Below are positions 8,819 to 19,056 of a stretch of DNA of 64,000 bases, one piece after another. The notes under the pieces are model-generated. The model was not told the DNA's origin. It worked only from the letters and a program-made list of their open reading frames with translations, and did not search any database. The position numbers and the translations under genes are program-made. Positions within the stretch are counted from its first letter, which is position 1. The number at the start of each line of letters is the position of its first letter. This DNA comes from Geitlerinema sp. PCC 7407 (GTDB lineage: Bacteria; Cyanobacteriota; Cyanobacteriia; PCC-7407), in NCBI RefSeq assembly GCF_000317045.1, contig NC_019703.1:319501-383500 (forward strand). The letters run 5' to 3'.

Positions 8819-10348
8819 ATGACAGAACTGCACGTCTCGATCGCCCAGCACTATCACGAACGGACCAAGTACGCTCCAGAAACCATTGCGTCCAAGGGCC
8901 GATCGCCAGATTGGGATCACCAGCCAACTCCGTTTAAGGACTACAAAATCGGGACGCAGATTGATCTCAAGGCCTTTTTGGATGAGCCGCCAGCGGGCGA
9001 TCGCACTGCCCAGCAGTGGCACCGGCTGTCCAAGCTGCTCTACTGCACCTACGGCCTGACCGCCAAAGTCTCCCTGGGCGGCGACAAGAGCCTGTATCTG
9101 CGGACAGCGCCCTCTGCGGGAGGGCTCTACCCGGCAGAGGTGTATCTGGTGTCTCGCGGGACGGCGCTCCTTGCGCCGGGGCTGTACCACTACCAGCCCA
9201 AGACCCATGCTCTGGTGCATTTCTGGGATGACCACGTTTGGGGCGGTTTGCAGGGGGGATGTTTTTGGCATCCGGCCCTCGATAACGTGCCCCTGGCGAT
9301 GGTGGTGACGGCGACTTTCTTCCGCTCAGCCTGGCGCTATCAGGACCGGGCCTACCGCCGCATTTGCCTGGATATTGGCCACCTGCTGGGCAATGTGGAG
9401 ATGGCGGGAGCGCTGGCGGACTATCGGCCCCACCTGATTGGCGGCTTTGCGGATGAGTCGGTGGATGCGCTGCTCTACCTCAATCGGGAGCAAGAAGGGG
9501 CGATCGCCGTGATGGCCCTCGCCGACCTGCTGGACGTGCAGCAAAACCTGCCGCGCTTCCGGACCGCTCTGGCTTCGACCACCCAGCATGAGTATCCCGA
9601 TGTGGTCGACGGAGAGCTGCTGCCCTATTTTCATCAGGCGACCCAGATTTCTCAGGAGACGCCCCCTGACACTCAGTGGCGGCTCGACCCCGAGGCCGAA
9701 GCGCGCAAGGACAAGTACAACTTTCCCTTTTGCACCAAGGTGTCCTCGGTGTCCGCGCCCATTGACTGGGGCGCCGGGCGATCGGGCCTAGACCAAACGC
9801 TGCTGCGCCGCCGATCGACCCGCAGCTACAGCGGCGCTGATGTCAGCCTCGAGGAGTTGCTGGCGCTGCTGGACTTTACCTATCAGCCGGAGCACTACCG
9901 CGATCAGGACTTTGATGGGGAGCCGGACTATTTCGCGATCCACCGCATCGAGACCTTTGTGGCGGTGTCTGGGGTGACGGATCTGGAGGAAGGCTGCTAC
10001 TACTACGCGCCCAAGGCCCAGGAACTGCGTCAGATCCGGTTCAAGAATTTCCGGCGAGAGCTGCATTTCCTGTGTCTGGGTCAGGAGCTGGGGCGAGACG
10101 CGGCGGCGGTGGTCTTTCACACGGCGGACTTGCGTCAGGCAGTCTCTGAATACGGCGATCGCGCCTATCGCTATCTGCACATGGACGCCGGTCACTTGGG
10201 CCAGCGCCTCAACCTAGCAGCGATTTATCTGGGGCTGGGGGTGAGCGGCGTTGGCGGCTTCTTTGACGATCAGGTGAATGAAGTGCTGGGCATTCCGGAG
10301 GACGAGGCGGCCCTGTACGTGACGACCCTGGGCCGCCCCCGCGCCTAG
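8819..10348 (+). CDS. SagB/ThcOx-type nitroreductase-fold oxidoreductase, two domains
   Basis: A 509-residue protein starting MTELHVSIAQHYHERTKYAP, the usual N-terminus of cyanobacterial SagB-like proteins; the frame is open upstream to 8669 but that extension looks non-coding. Two nitroreductase (FMN) domains lie in tandem: one at about residues 55-260 (LRTAPSAGGLYPAEVYLV) and one at about 320-505 (RRRSTRSYSGADVSLEELLA ending GVGGFFDDQVNEVLGIPEDE). SagB/ThcOx enzymes oxidise thiazolines or oxazolines in ribosomal peptides, but stand-alone tandem copies are of unknown function. No cyclodehydratase (YcaO), maturation protease or precursor gene is nearby. The gene is convergent with mnmE, 4 bp between stops. 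Confidence 0.85.
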   Translation: MTELHVSIAQHYHERTKYAPETIASKGRSPDWDHQPTPFKDYKIGTQIDLKAFLDEPPAGDRTAQQWHRLSKLLYCTYGLTAKVSLGGDKSLYLRTAPSAGGLYPAEVYLVSRGTALLAPGLYHYQPKTHALVHFWDDHVWGGLQGGCFWHPALDNVPLAMVVTATFFRSAWRYQDRAYRRICLDIGHLLGNVEMAGALADYRPHLIGGFADESVDALLYLNREQEGAIAVMALADLLDVQQNLPRFRTALASTTQHEYPDVVDGELLPYFHQATQISQETPPDTQWRLDPEAEARKDKYNFPFCTKVSSVSAPIDWGAGRSGLDQTLLRRRSTRSYSGADVSLEELLALLDFTYQPEHYRDQDFDGEPDYFAIHRIETFVAVSGVTDLEEGCYYYAPKAQELRQIRFKNFRRELHFLCLGQELGRDAAAVVFHTADLRQAVSEYGDRAYRYLHMDAGHLGQRLNLAAIYLGLGVSGVGGFFDDQVNEVLGIPEDEAALYVTTLGRPRA

Positions 10349-10352
10349 AACG

Positions 10353-11756
10353 CTACTTGCCGATGCAGAACCGGCTGAAGATCTGGTCGAGCACAGACTC
10401 GGTCACTTCTTCGCCGGTGATTTCGCCGAGGGCCTGGATGGCGCCCCGCAGGTCAATGGTCCAAAAGTCCAGGGGGAGCTGCTGGGCGATCGCCTCCTGG
10501 ACGTGGCGCAGGGCCGTTTCGGCCCGCAGGAGCGCCTCCGCCTGCCGCTGGTTGATCGCGATGTCCAGATTGGCGGCCTGGGTCGCGCCCGCGTGAATGG
10601 TGGCCAGGATGGCTTTTTCTAGGTCTTCGATGCCCTGCTGCTGGGCGGCGGCAGTGTGCACCACGGTGGCGATCGCCGCTGGATAGGTCAGGGTCCCTGG
10701 GAAATCAGTCCCCAGATCGGGCCGCAGGTCCACCTTGTTGACGACCAAAATCAGCGATCGCTGCTGAATTACCTGGTAAATCGCCTCGTCATCGGCGGTC
10801 CAGCCCGCCTGGGCATCGATGGTGAACAGGACCAAATCGGCGGCGGCCGCGGCAGCCTGGGAGCGGGCGACGCCGATCTGCTCTACCTGGTCTTCGGTCT
10901 CGCGGATGCCAGCGGTGTCCAGGACCCGCACCGGGATGCCCCCGACCACCAGATAGGACTCGACCACGTCCCGCGTGGTCCCCGGCAGGTCGGTGACAAT
11001 GGCGCGATCGCTGCGGCTCCAGGCATTGAGCAAGCTGGATTTGCCGACATTGGGCCGGCCCACGATGGCGACCTTGAGGCCGGTGCGCAGGAGTTCGCCG
11101 CGATCGGCGGTGGCCAAAATCTGTCGGGCCTCGGCGCTGACGGCCTGGAGCTGGCGCTGGATATACCCTTCATCTAGGGGCGGCAGATCGTCCTCAAAGT
11201 CAATGCGGGCCTCGATTTCGGCCAGCAGCGACAAACAGAGCGATCGCAGATGGCGGATCGGCTGGGCCAGCTTGCCCTGGAGGCCTGCGATCGCGCTTTG
11301 GGCTGCCTGGGGCGACTGAGCGCCCACCAAGTCTGCGATCCCCTCAGCCTGGGTCAAGTCCAGCCGCCCGTTGAGAAACGCCCGCAGCGTAAACTCGCCG
11401 GGCTCGGCAAGCCGCGCGCCAGCCTCCAGACAAAGCTGGAGCACCTGCTGCACCGCCATCATGCCGCCGTGGCAGTGAAACTCTGCCACATCTTCGCGAG
11501 TATAGGACCGAGGCCCCTGCATCAGCAGCAGCAGGGCCTCATCCACCGTGGCCTGGGTGTCGGGATGGCGAACGAAGCCGTAGAGAATGCGATGGCTGTC
11601 CCAGGGCTGGCGGCCCGGAGCCTGAAAGATGCTGCGGGCGATCGCAAAAGCCTGGGGACCCGAAACCCGAACGATCCCCACGCTGCCTTGCTGGGGGACG
11701 ACGGCGGTGGCGATCGCTGCAATGGTCGTGCCGAGACGGTCTGAAAAAGTAGCCAT
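10353..11756 (-). CDS. mnmE: tRNA-modification GTPase MnmE (TrmE)
   Basis: With MnmG this GTPase installs the 5-carboxymethylaminomethyl group on the wobble uridine of certain tRNAs. The 467-residue protein has the N-terminal tetrahydrofolate-binding domain ([13 protein letters not shown]), helical domain, inserted G domain (P-loop [12 protein letters not shown], switch [19 protein letters not shown]) and the catalytic C-terminal FCIGK box with its conserved cysteine. The length is normal and all motifs are intact. The start ATG at 11756 diverges from the DUF2062 gene. Confidence 0.97.
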   Translation of the reverse strand: MATFSDRLGTTIAAIATAVVPQQGSVGIVRVSGPQAFAIARSIFQAPGRQPWDSHRILYGFVRHPDTQATVDEALLLLMQGPRSYTREDVAEFHCHGGMMAVQQVLQLCLEAGARLAEPGEFTLRAFLNGRLDLTQAEGIADLVGAQSPQAAQSAIAGLQGKLAQPIRHLRSLCLSLLAEIEARIDFEDDLPPLDEGYIQRQLQAVSAEARQILATADRGELLRTGLKVAIVGRPNVGKSSLLNAWSRSDRAIVTDLPGTTRDVVESYLVVGGIPVRVLDTAGIRETEDQVEQIGVARSQAAAAAADLVLFTIDAQAGWTADDEAIYQVIQQRSLILVVNKVDLRPDLGTDFPGTLTYPAAIATVVHTAAAQQQGIEDLEKAILATIHAGATQAANLDIAINQRQAEALLRAETALRHVQEAIAQQLPLDFWTIDLRGAIQALGEITGEEVTESVLDQIFSRFCIGK

Positions 11757-11901
11757 GCTGACTCAACGGTGAAAAGCTAGGACAAGGGCGCGATCCCAGG
11801 CGAGATTGTGATCCCCGGCGCGAGATACTACTGGGCAAAACCTGCCATCGATCTCCATAGTAGGAGTAGTCCTGTGCACCATCGCTGATTTCGGTTCCTG
11901 C

Positions 11902-12498
11902 ATGTCTCACCCACGCCCCACCCCGGAAACGACCTCCTCCCGCGCCCCTTTGCCCATGACTCCTCCCCCTGATGCGCCTCGAATGGATAATCGGCGGGGG
12001 CCTCGCTGGCCAGTGCACCGCAGCCTGCGCTACTACTACTGGCGCTTTATTCGTCTACGTGGAACCCCAGAAGACATTGCGCGGGGAATGGCAGTGGGCG
12101 TCTTTGCGGGGTTCTATCCCCTCTTTGGGCTCCAGATTGCCATTGCGGTGGTGCTGGCGTCGCTCTGTCGCGGCAGTAAAATTGCGGCAGCGGCGTTTAC
12201 GTGGGTCAGCAACCCGCTGACCTATTTGCCGATCTACGCGATGAATTTTCATCTGGGGCAGTGGATTTTGGGCTCCCAAAGCCAGAGCTTTACCCTAGAT
12301 GACTTGCAGTCCCTAGACGGGATTTCCCAGCTCGGTCTGGAATTTACGGTGACGCTGTTTTTTGGATCGACGGTGGCGGCGCTGATCGCGGGGGCGATCG
12401 CCTATGTCGGGGGGCTGTGGCTGGTGCGATCGCTGCGCCACAAGCACGGTCGCTCTCCAGCCCATCGAGCGCGCAGACGCCACTCCCACCGCCTCTAA
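11902..12498 (+). CDS. DUF2062 membrane protein
   Basis: A 198-residue protein with the DUF2062 pattern: YYYWRFIRLRGTPEDIARGM, then AVGVFAGFYPLFGLQIAIAV, a WVSNPLTYLPIYAMNFHLG loop, and a final helix at about residues 155-180. Two to three membrane helices are likely. The first 30 residues are Pro-rich and the true start may be a later ATG (11956 or 11983). The family is widespread and of unknown function. It precedes the TPR gene by 234 bp on the same strand. Confidence 0.75.
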   Translation: MSHPRPTPETTSSRAPLPMTPPPDAPRMDNRRGPRWPVHRSLRYYYWRFIRLRGTPEDIARGMAVGVFAGFYPLFGLQIAIAVVLASLCRGSKIAAAAFTWVSNPLTYLPIYAMNFHLGQWILGSQSQSFTLDDLQSLDGISQLGLEFTVTLFFGSTVAALIAGAIAYVGGLWLVRSLRHKHGRSPAHRARRRHSHRL

Positions 12499-12732
12499 GC
12501 CAGGAGTTTTGCAGTCGATCGCAAAGGTTTGTGATGCCAGGGGGCTCCTCTCTGGAAATTGCCCGGCAGAGATCGCATCCTAGGGGCAGAACCCCCAACA
12601 AAGTGCGGTAAGCTATGCCCATTCTGCGGCCATGACCCAAAGGGTTAGCGTTGGGACACGCTAGGGCTCAGGGGAGTGCGCAGGCAAGCCGTTGCGAACA
12701 TTGCGATCGCTTAAAGGCGGAGGTGAGAGCGG

Positions 12733-14046
12733 ATGGATGAGGCGTTCTATCAGCGAGGCATCGAAAAGGCCGCAGCAGAAGATTTTCAGGCTGCGGTCCA
12801 AGAATTTAGTCGCGCCCTGCGGGTGCGGCCTGACTATGGAGCGGCCTACTATCAGCGGGGCCTGGCCCACTTCAATCTTGGGGAAATCGCTGCGGCGGTG
12901 GATGACTACACCCAGGCGATCGCCCACGGCTATGAAGGGGCTGAACCCTGGCTGCGCCGCGGCTTTGCCTATCTGACCCTAGACCAGCCTGAGGCAGCGA
13001 TCGCGGACGCAGAGCAGGCCCTGAGCTGTCAGCCTTCCTTGGCGGCAGCCCACAGCCTGTGCGGCACAGCCCATCGCCGCCTCGACCAGACATCCCAGGC
13101 GATCGCCTGCTGGAAACAGGCCGCTCAGCTCTACTTGGACCAAAAAGACGCAGCCAACGCCCGCCGCTGTATCGCCTGGATCGAAGCGATCGCTGGCCCG
13201 CCGCCGGTTCCAGTCCCGGCTCCTGAAGCGCCTTCCCTCAGTCCCCTCCAGTCCCCCCAGGCTTTTCTGGAGCAAGCCATCGAAAAAAGTCGCCAGGGGG
13301 ATGTGCGAGGGGCGATCGCCGACTTTGACTGGCTACTGCAAATTAACAGCCAAGACCCCCAGGTCTATCGCCATCGCGGCGTGGCCCGCAGCAAGATCGG
13401 AGACTATCAAGGCGCGATTTCAGACCTCAATCAGGCCCTCAAGCTCAGCCCCCAAAGCGCCCCCACCTACTACAGCCGCGGCGTCATCCGCTGCCAGCAA
13501 AAAGACTATCGGGGGGCGATCGCCGATTTTGATCGGGCTTTGGAGCTACAGCCCGGCTACGCTCCGGCCTACGTGGGGCGGGGGGTCGCTCACCAGGGCC
13601 TCGAAGATCACCGCGCAGCCCTCCAGGACTATGCCCAGGCCCTCCAGCTAGACGCCCAGGATGCCGAGGCCTACTTTAGCCGCGCCATCACCCACGCCAG
13701 CTACGGCGCCCATCAGGCCGCGATCGAAGATTACCAGCGGGCTGCGGCCCTGTGGTTCGAGCAAGAAGAATGGAAGCGCTACCAGCAGGCCCTCGATCGC
13801 GTGGACCAGCTCCGCCAGCAGCAAACCAGCCTCAAAGCGTCGCCTTCCGCCGCCCGCCCCGGCATGGTCTACGTTTCGGCCGCGGACTATCTCAATGAGC
13901 TGCGCCAGCACCTGCTGAACTTGGTCGGCGGGCACTGGGAAATCGCTGAACGGATGCTCGAGCAGGTCGCCGAGCGCTATCCCGGCATGCCAGAGGACTG
14001 GTATATTCTGCGCGTCATTGAAGAACTAGAGCGCGATCGCTCCTAG
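12733..14046 (+). CDS. TPR-repeat protein
   Basis: A 437-residue protein made mostly of tetratricopeptide repeats. An N-terminal block (about residues 1-150) and a second block (about 170-345) are separated by a Pro-rich linker (PPPVPVPAPEAPSLSP). Units such as GDYQGAISDLNQALKLSPQ and KDYRGAIADFDRALELQPG are canonical. The C-terminal 90 residues (YVSAADYLNELRQHLLNLVG) form a separate helical domain. It lacks a signal peptide or membrane helix, so it is probably a cytosolic scaffold. GGAGG precedes ATG 12733. The partner is unknown. Confidence 0.85.
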   Translation: MDEAFYQRGIEKAAAEDFQAAVQEFSRALRVRPDYGAAYYQRGLAHFNLGEIAAAVDDYTQAIAHGYEGAEPWLRRGFAYLTLDQPEAAIADAEQALSCQPSLAAAHSLCGTAHRRLDQTSQAIACWKQAAQLYLDQKDAANARRCIAWIEAIAGPPPVPVPAPEAPSLSPLQSPQAFLEQAIEKSRQGDVRGAIADFDWLLQINSQDPQVYRHRGVARSKIGDYQGAISDLNQALKLSPQSAPTYYSRGVIRCQQKDYRGAIADFDRALELQPGYAPAYVGRGVAHQGLEDHRAALQDYAQALQLDAQDAEAYFSRAITHASYGAHQAAIEDYQRAAALWFEQEEWKRYQQALDRVDQLRQQQTSLKASPSAARPGMVYVSAADYLNELRQHLLNLVGGHWEIAERMLEQVAERYPGMPEDWYILRVIEELERDRS

Positions 14047-14143
14047 AAAAGCTCTCTGTCAAAGAGATCTTCTAGAAAAGCGATCGCGCTCCTTCAAGCC
14101 CCAGCTCAGAGCTGAGGCATAGGCTCAGATAACGTGAGCGGTA

Positions 14144-15907
14144 TTACGAGGCGACTTTGGCCGTCGAGCGGCGACGCCGTCCCGGCTTGGGAGCACCGGC
14201 CTCAGGGCTCGGCATCAGGAAGACCAGCAGCGGATTGCTCTCTAGCTCGCGGCGAATGCAGCGCTGCACGCCACGCTCGAGCTGCACTTGCAGGCCAGCC
14301 CAGTCAATTTCCACCACTTCATCATCGTCAAAGCTGCGCGCATACTCCCGCCAGCGATCGTTCAGCGTCGACTCGATGGCCTCCTGCACCCGCTCCAAAA
14401 GGCGCGATCGCTCGATGGACGTCACTACCCCGTGGAGGTGCACCTCCGGCTTGCCAATCAGCTTCCCTTCAGGGCTTACGGCGGCCGCCACCGTCACAAT
14501 GCCGTCATTGGCCAACTGCTGACGCTCTTTCAGCGTCCGGTCGTTGACAATGCCCGAGCGGGACGTATCCACCAGCTCGATACCCGAAGGCACGCGGCCG
14601 GCGACTCGAATGCCGTTCTCCGCGACCTCCACCACATCACCATTGTTGATGATCACCATGTTCTCGGCCGGGATGCCCATGCTCTGGGCCGTGGACGCGT
14701 GCTTCACCAGCATTCGGTGCTCACCGTGGACCGGCAAGAAGAACTTGGGTCGCGTCAGGCCGATCATCAGCTTTTGCTCTTCTTGGCAGCCGTGACCCGA
14801 CACGTGGATGCCCTTGTCGCGCCCGTAAATCACGTTCGCGCCCTGCATCATCAGCTTGTCGATGGTGTTGACCACCGCGATCGTGTTGCCCGGAATCGGG
14901 TTGGCCGAGAAGACCACCGTATCCCCTTTGCGCACCTTGACCTGGCGGTGTTCGCAGTTGGCAATCCGGGTCATCGCCGCCAGCGGCTCGCCCTGAGAGC
15001 CCGTCGTCAAGATCAAGACATTCTCATCGGGCACCTTTTGCAGGACGTGGAGCGGCTGCAGCAGCTCGTCATCGCACTTGATGTAGCCCAGGGTGCGGGC
15101 TTGGGCGATCACGTTCAGCATCGAGCGTCCCAGCACCGAGACCACGCGGCCGTGCTTTTTCGCCAGATCCAAGATCATGTTGACCCGGTGGACCGACGAC
15201 GCAAAGGTCGTGACGATCAGGCGGCCCTGGGCTTGGGAGAAGACGCGATCGAGGTTGGGGTACACCGATCGCTCCGACGGCGTATAGCCGGGGATTTCAG
15301 AGTTGGTCGAGTCGCTAATCAGGCACAGCACGCCTTTTTCGCCGTACTCCGCCATCCGCTGAAAGTCGAAGAACTCGCCATCTACTGGCGTGTGGTCGAT
15401 CTTGAAGTCGCCGGTGTGGATCACGATGCCAGCGGGGGTGTGAATCGCCACCGAGAAGCTATCGGCGATGGAGTGGGTGTTGCGAATGAACTCCACCAAG
15501 AAATATTTGCCTACGCGCACCATCTCCCGCGGGCGAACGGGACGCAGTTCGGTGCGATCGGCCACGCCCGCTTCTTCGAGCTTGCCCTGGAGCAGGGACA
15601 TGGCGAGGCGGGGGCCGTAGATGACGGGGATGTCGATCTGCTTGAGGTGAAAGGGAATGCCGCCGATGTGGTCTTCGTGACCGTGGGTGACAATCATGCC
15701 CTTGATTTTGTGCCGATTTTCCCGCAGGTAGGTCATGTCGGGCAGCACGATGTTGACGCCGTGCATGCCGTCGGTCGGGAAGGCTAGCCCTGCGTCGAGA
15801 AGCATAATTTCGTCATTGATCTCGAAGACGCAGGTGTTTTTGCCAATTTCGTGCAGTCCTCCGAGGGGAATGACTTTCAGCGCGGGGGTCGCGTCAGTTT
15901 TGCTCAT
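14144..15907 (-). CDS. rnj: Ribonuclease J
   Basis: RNase J is a metallo-beta-lactamase/beta-CASP enzyme with endo- and 5'-exonuclease activity, central to cyanobacterial mRNA decay alongside RNase E. The metal-binding motif THGHEDHIGG is present, as are the beta-CASP region (SDSTNSEIPGYTPSE, TTGSQGEPLAAM) and the C-terminal domain, with a basic tail (GRRRRSTAKVAS). I choose ATG 15907 because AAAGGA lies seven bases upstream; an ATG at 15937 would add ten residues. It follows dapA and asd on the same strand but is separated from dapA by 353 bp. Confidence 0.95.
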   Translation of the reverse strand: MSKTDATPALKVIPLGGLHEIGKNTCVFEINDEIMLLDAGLAFPTDGMHGVNIVLPDMTYLRENRHKIKGMIVTHGHEDHIGGIPFHLKQIDIPVIYGPRLAMSLLQGKLEEAGVADRTELRPVRPREMVRVGKYFLVEFIRNTHSIADSFSVAIHTPAGIVIHTGDFKIDHTPVDGEFFDFQRMAEYGEKGVLCLISDSTNSEIPGYTPSERSVYPNLDRVFSQAQGRLIVTTFASSVHRVNMILDLAKKHGRVVSVLGRSMLNVIAQARTLGYIKCDDELLQPLHVLQKVPDENVLILTTGSQGEPLAAMTRIANCEHRQVKVRKGDTVVFSANPIPGNTIAVVNTIDKLMMQGANVIYGRDKGIHVSGHGCQEEQKLMIGLTRPKFFLPVHGEHRMLVKHASTAQSMGIPAENMVIINNGDVVEVAENGIRVAGRVPSGIELVDTSRSGIVNDRTLKERQQLANDGIVTVAAAVSPEGKLIGKPEVHLHGVVTSIERSRLLERVQEAIESTLNDRWREYARSFDDDEVVEIDWAGLQVQLERGVQRCIRRELESNPLLVFLMPSPEAGAPKPGRRRRSTAKVAS

Positions 15908-16260
15908 GCGGGGTCCTTTCGGGTGTTTGGTACTCAAAGCGTTTGAAATGTAGAAGGGTTAAAGACAAATTTCAGAGGAAAAATTTGTTTCTCGTAGCAG
16001 CTGCTGTCACCAGATTTTGAAAGTAGAAAAATGGCCTCTAGCTATAGCAAAGGGATTCCCATGCAACGAAGGGCGGCAATGGGGCTAGGGGGAACCGAGG
16101 GTCAGGCGTGAGGAGGTTCTGGGCTGGTGCAGACGGGCGATCGCGACAGGGTTGGAAGTTAGGGCACCAGGGCCTGCGTCGAGGGACTCAGCGAAAACCA
16201 GAAGAAAACCGTGACAGACACAGCCTATTTAGTTGTCGAAAAACTGGAGCTTTAGGAAGC
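15908..16260. other. rnj leader and dapA 3' region
   Basis: A 353-bp region between dapA and rnj on the minus strand. It contains an AT-rich tract at about 15950-16050 that probably includes the rnj promoter and a 5' leader. RNase genes are often autoregulated through their leaders, but no obvious stem-loop decides this here. No gene was recognised. Confidence 0.35.
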
Positions 16261-17226
16261 CTAGGGCAGTAAGGCAAGCTCGCCCATGGCCTCTTGGAGA
16301 GGGGCTAGCAGGGACTCAGGAAGATCGCAAAGGGGCGATCGCGTCGTGCCAACCTCCCAGCCTTGCAGCCGCAGGGCCGCCTTGACCGGAATGGGATTTG
16401 TCGTTGCAAACAGCGCCTTGAACAGAGGAAACAGGCTGATGTGGATGTCCGTGGCTGCCTGAGGTTGACCCGCAAAGAAAGCCTGAATCATGGCTTTCAT
16501 CTGGGGGCCGACGACGTGGCTGGCCACGCTGATCACCCCGGTCGCACCCACGGCCAACATGGGCAAGGTCAACGAGTCATCACCCGAATAGATGATGAAC
16601 TCAGGCGGCGTCAGGCGGCGGATCTGGCTCACTTGATCCAGATTGCCACTCGCTTCCTTGACCGCGACGATGTTAGGAATTTCGGCAAGGCGGGCAACGG
16701 TCTCTGGCAACAGATTCTGTCCGGTACGACCGGGGACGTTGTACAGAATAATTGGCAGCTCAGGCGCGGCTGTCGCGATCGCCCGATAGTGCTGATAGAG
16801 ACCTTCCTGGGGTGGCTTGTTGTAGTACGGTACAACTTGCAAAGAGCCATCTAGACCCAGCTTGGCGGCTTTTTCAGTGGCCTCCATGGCTTCACGGGTC
16901 GAGTTGGAGCCGGTTCCTGCTACCACTTTAGCGCGCCCAGCCACTGCTTGCTGAACCACGCGGAAAAGATCGTACTCCTCAGCCCAAGTCAGCGTCGGAG
17001 ATTCCCCTGTCGTGCCACAGACGACCAGCGTGTCCGTACCGTGATCCGCCAGGTGAGCAGCCAGCTTCTCGGCCACCTCATAGTTGACCGATCCATCTTC
17101 CTTAAACGGCGTAATCATCGCCGTCAGCACTTGTCCGAAATCTACCACACGCTGTGAACTCCCAATCTTGGTAACCAATCCGTTCTGACGAAATCTTGGC
17201 AAGAGGACTGACTTTGGGCCTCGCAA
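16261..17226 (-). CDS. dapA: 4-hydroxy-tetrahydrodipicolinate synthase
   Basis: DapA condenses pyruvate with aspartate semialdehyde, the first step committed to lysine and meso-diaminopimelate. Key residues are visible: the GTTGESPTL loop, the YNVPGRTG tyrosine, and the Schiff-base lysine in [10 protein letters not shown]. The annotated start includes about 25 residues before the usual [14 protein letters not shown]; a TTG at about 17178 may be the real start. It lies 21 bp downstream of asd, so the two consecutive pathway enzymes form an operon. Confidence 0.95.
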   Translation of the reverse strand: MRGPKSVLLPRFRQNGLVTKIGSSQRVVDFGQVLTAMITPFKEDGSVNYEVAEKLAAHLADHGTDTLVVCGTTGESPTLTWAEEYDLFRVVQQAVAGRAKVVAGTGSNSTREAMEATEKAAKLGLDGSLQVVPYYNKPPQEGLYQHYRAIATAAPELPIILYNVPGRTGQNLLPETVARLAEIPNIVAVKEASGNLDQVSQIRRLTPPEFIIYSGDDSLTLPMLAVGATGVISVASHVVGPQMKAMIQAFFAGQPQAATDIHISLFPLFKALFATTNPIPVKAALRLQGWEVGTTRSPLCDLPESLLAPLQEAMGELALLP

Positions 17227-17247
17227 AGGAATAGGCCCAAAGGCTTG

Positions 17248-18288
17248 CTACTGAGCGATCGCGGCAGTCGGCTTCAAAAGATTTTTGTGGACTAGCAGCT
17301 CCGCAATCTGCACAGCATTCAGCGCCGCGCCTTTGCGAATTTGGTCCCCGCAGAGCCACAGCTCTAGGCCGCAAGGGTGAGACAAGTCCTGACGAATGCG
17401 ACCCACCAGCACATCATCCTGGCCGCTAGCATCAATCGGCATCGGGAAATAGTTGGCTTGCCAGTCTTCGACGAGCTTCACCCCAGGAGCTTGCTTCAGC
17501 GCTTCTCGGGCCGCTTCCGGACTAAAGGGCTGGGCAAACTCCAAATTGATCGCCTCTGAGTGGGCTCGCAGCACCGGCACGCGCACGCAGGTGGCCGTTA
17601 CCCGCAGATCCGGCACTCCGAAAATCTTGCGAGTCTCATTGACCATCTTGAGCTCTTCTTCGCAGTAGCCCTGATCGGTGAGCGCAGAATTGTGGGGAAA
17701 CAAGTTGAACGCCAAAGGATAGGGGAATGCCTCTGTCTTAGGCGTTTCACCCGCCAAAATCGCTTGGGCCTGCTGCTTGACCTCTTCCATGGCCCGAGCG
17801 CCCGCGCCGCTGGCCGACTGGTAGGTCGCCGCCACGATTCGCTGAATCGGCTGAATCTGGTGGAGCGGCCAGATCGCCACCGACATCAGGATCGTCGTGC
17901 AGTTGGGGTTGGCGATGATACCCCGATGCTGGGCAGCGGCCTCTGGGTTGACCTCCGGCACGATCAGGGGGACCTGGGGGTCCATCCGGAAGGCGCTGGA
18001 GTTGTCAATGACCACTGCACCCGCCTCAACGGCTTTGGGGGCCCACAGCTTCGAGGTAGAGCCACCTGCGGACGCCAAAACAATATCCACGCCTTCAAAG
18101 GCTGCTGCATCAGTGGCCGTCACCGGCAGCGCTTCTCCCTTGAAGGTCAAGGTTGTGCCCGCAGAGCGAGGAGAGGCAAGGAGCTTGAGGTTTGAGAGGG
18201 GAAAGTTGCGGCTCTCTAGCAGGGCGAGCAGCTCAGTGCCGACTGCACCGGTTGCACCCAAGATGGCGACGCTATAGGTTCGATCCAA
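17248..18288 (-). CDS. asd: Aspartate-semialdehyde dehydrogenase
   Basis: This NADPH enzyme reduces aspartyl phosphate to aspartate semialdehyde, feeding lysine, diaminopimelate, threonine and methionine synthesis. The 346-residue protein has the Rossmann motif VAILGATGAVGTELL, the active-site cysteine in IIANPNCTTI, and the RHS of catalysis around RVPVLRAHSEAINLEF. The start appears to be TTG 18288 with GGAGGAG about ten bases upstream. It heads the asd-dapA operon. Confidence 0.95.
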   Translation of the reverse strand: MDRTYSVAILGATGAVGTELLALLESRNFPLSNLKLLASPRSAGTTLTFKGEALPVTATDAAAFEGVDIVLASAGGSTSKLWAPKAVEAGAVVIDNSSAFRMDPQVPLIVPEVNPEAAAQHRGIIANPNCTTILMSVAIWPLHQIQPIQRIVAATYQSASGAGARAMEEVKQQAQAILAGETPKTEAFPYPLAFNLFPHNSALTDQGYCEEELKMVNETRKIFGVPDLRVTATCVRVPVLRAHSEAINLEFAQPFSPEAAREALKQAPGVKLVEDWQANYFPMPIDASGQDDVLVGRIRQDLSHPCGLELWLCGDQIRKGAALNAVQIAELLVHKNLLKPTAAIAQ

Positions 18289-19056
18289 GCTGATTTTCTC
18301 CTCCCCGTTGGGGTTTTAGGTCAGTAAACAAAAGGTTTAGTGGCAGTTTGCAGAAGAGCTTTTGTACAAGTTTCTTGATATTGGCTGAGGGTATCAGTAT
18401 CTAAGTAAAATTTTGAATAATGATATCGCTAGTTCGCCACTCGTCTTCGACTAGCTAGACCTTAGTTTATGACGAGTCGGTGGCCTGAAGGCCGCGATGG
18501 GCAATTTATAGCCAAGCTCCATCTTAACCCGAACTTTTTCTCTGGTTTCCCTAGCCTGCCCAAATTTATGCCAGAGGTATCAGGGAGGTGCTAGGCTAGC
18601 TTACTGTTCAGAGTTTGGTCAATGGCGATCGCCAGAGGGGCCAATCCCTTCAGCAACCGTGTTGGAAGCGCCGTCACAGTGGGTTTTCACGAGCTACTGT
18701 CATTCCATAGAGCGCGATGCTTCACCAGGGGTCAGCTTCAGCCTCCTCTCTCATCGAGTTGGGGTCCCAACTCTAGAATTTGGGAGACCTCAGGGACTTA
18801 TTGCCTGTTGTCCTCGTCCAAGTCCCAAACCTAAGTCTGCGTGGGGTAGGAGCGGACCCACAAAAGCTGTTGCGAACTTCTGTAGCATAGCTCCAGAAGA
18901 ATGCTGAACGGCAACGCGGTTGGGGCCTCGACCCATGGGTAGCGCGATCGCACTATCAGGCAATGCCTGCGATCGCGCCTTGAACCCAAAATCCTCGCCC
19001 GCTCTGGGTTAGGGAGTCCGTCAATTACTAGTCATCTGAAAGATTTAAGAGAGCCG
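18289..19056. other. Long divergent intergenic region between asd and tig, hairpin-rich
   Basis: This 768-bp region has no convincing frame (short frames at 18622-18907 lack family resemblance). From about 18600 to 18980 it is rich in short inverted repeats: GTTGGG/CCCAAC at about 18758-18773, GTGGG/CCCAC at 18841-18861, GTTGC/GCAAC (18869-18873 with 18911-18915) enclosing CTTCTG/CAGAAG (18877-18882 with 18894-18899), then the HIP1 hairpin at 18942. This would fit a structured leader of tig or an independent small RNA. No known riboswitch class was recognised. Confidence 0.4.
18942..18978 (+). repeat. Paired-HIP1 stem-loop upstream of tig
   Basis: Two HIP1 octamers with matching flanks form a perfect 11-bp stem, GCGCGATCGCA (18942-18952) with TGCGATCGCGC (18968-18978), around a 15-nt loop that itself contains AGGCA/TGCCT. 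Any two HIP1 octamers can pair, so only the three extra matched bases are informative. There is no U-run, so termination is not implied. Confidence 0.5.

Noticed and set aside
12733-14046. TPR gene considered as part of an effector system with DUF2062
   Set aside because: No functional link is visible beyond shared orientation, and the 234-bp gap suggests separate expression.
14288-15787. 499-codon plus-strand frame opposite rnj
   Set aside because: It is antisense to a strongly recognised RNase J gene and has His/Arg-rich shadow composition with no family resemblance.
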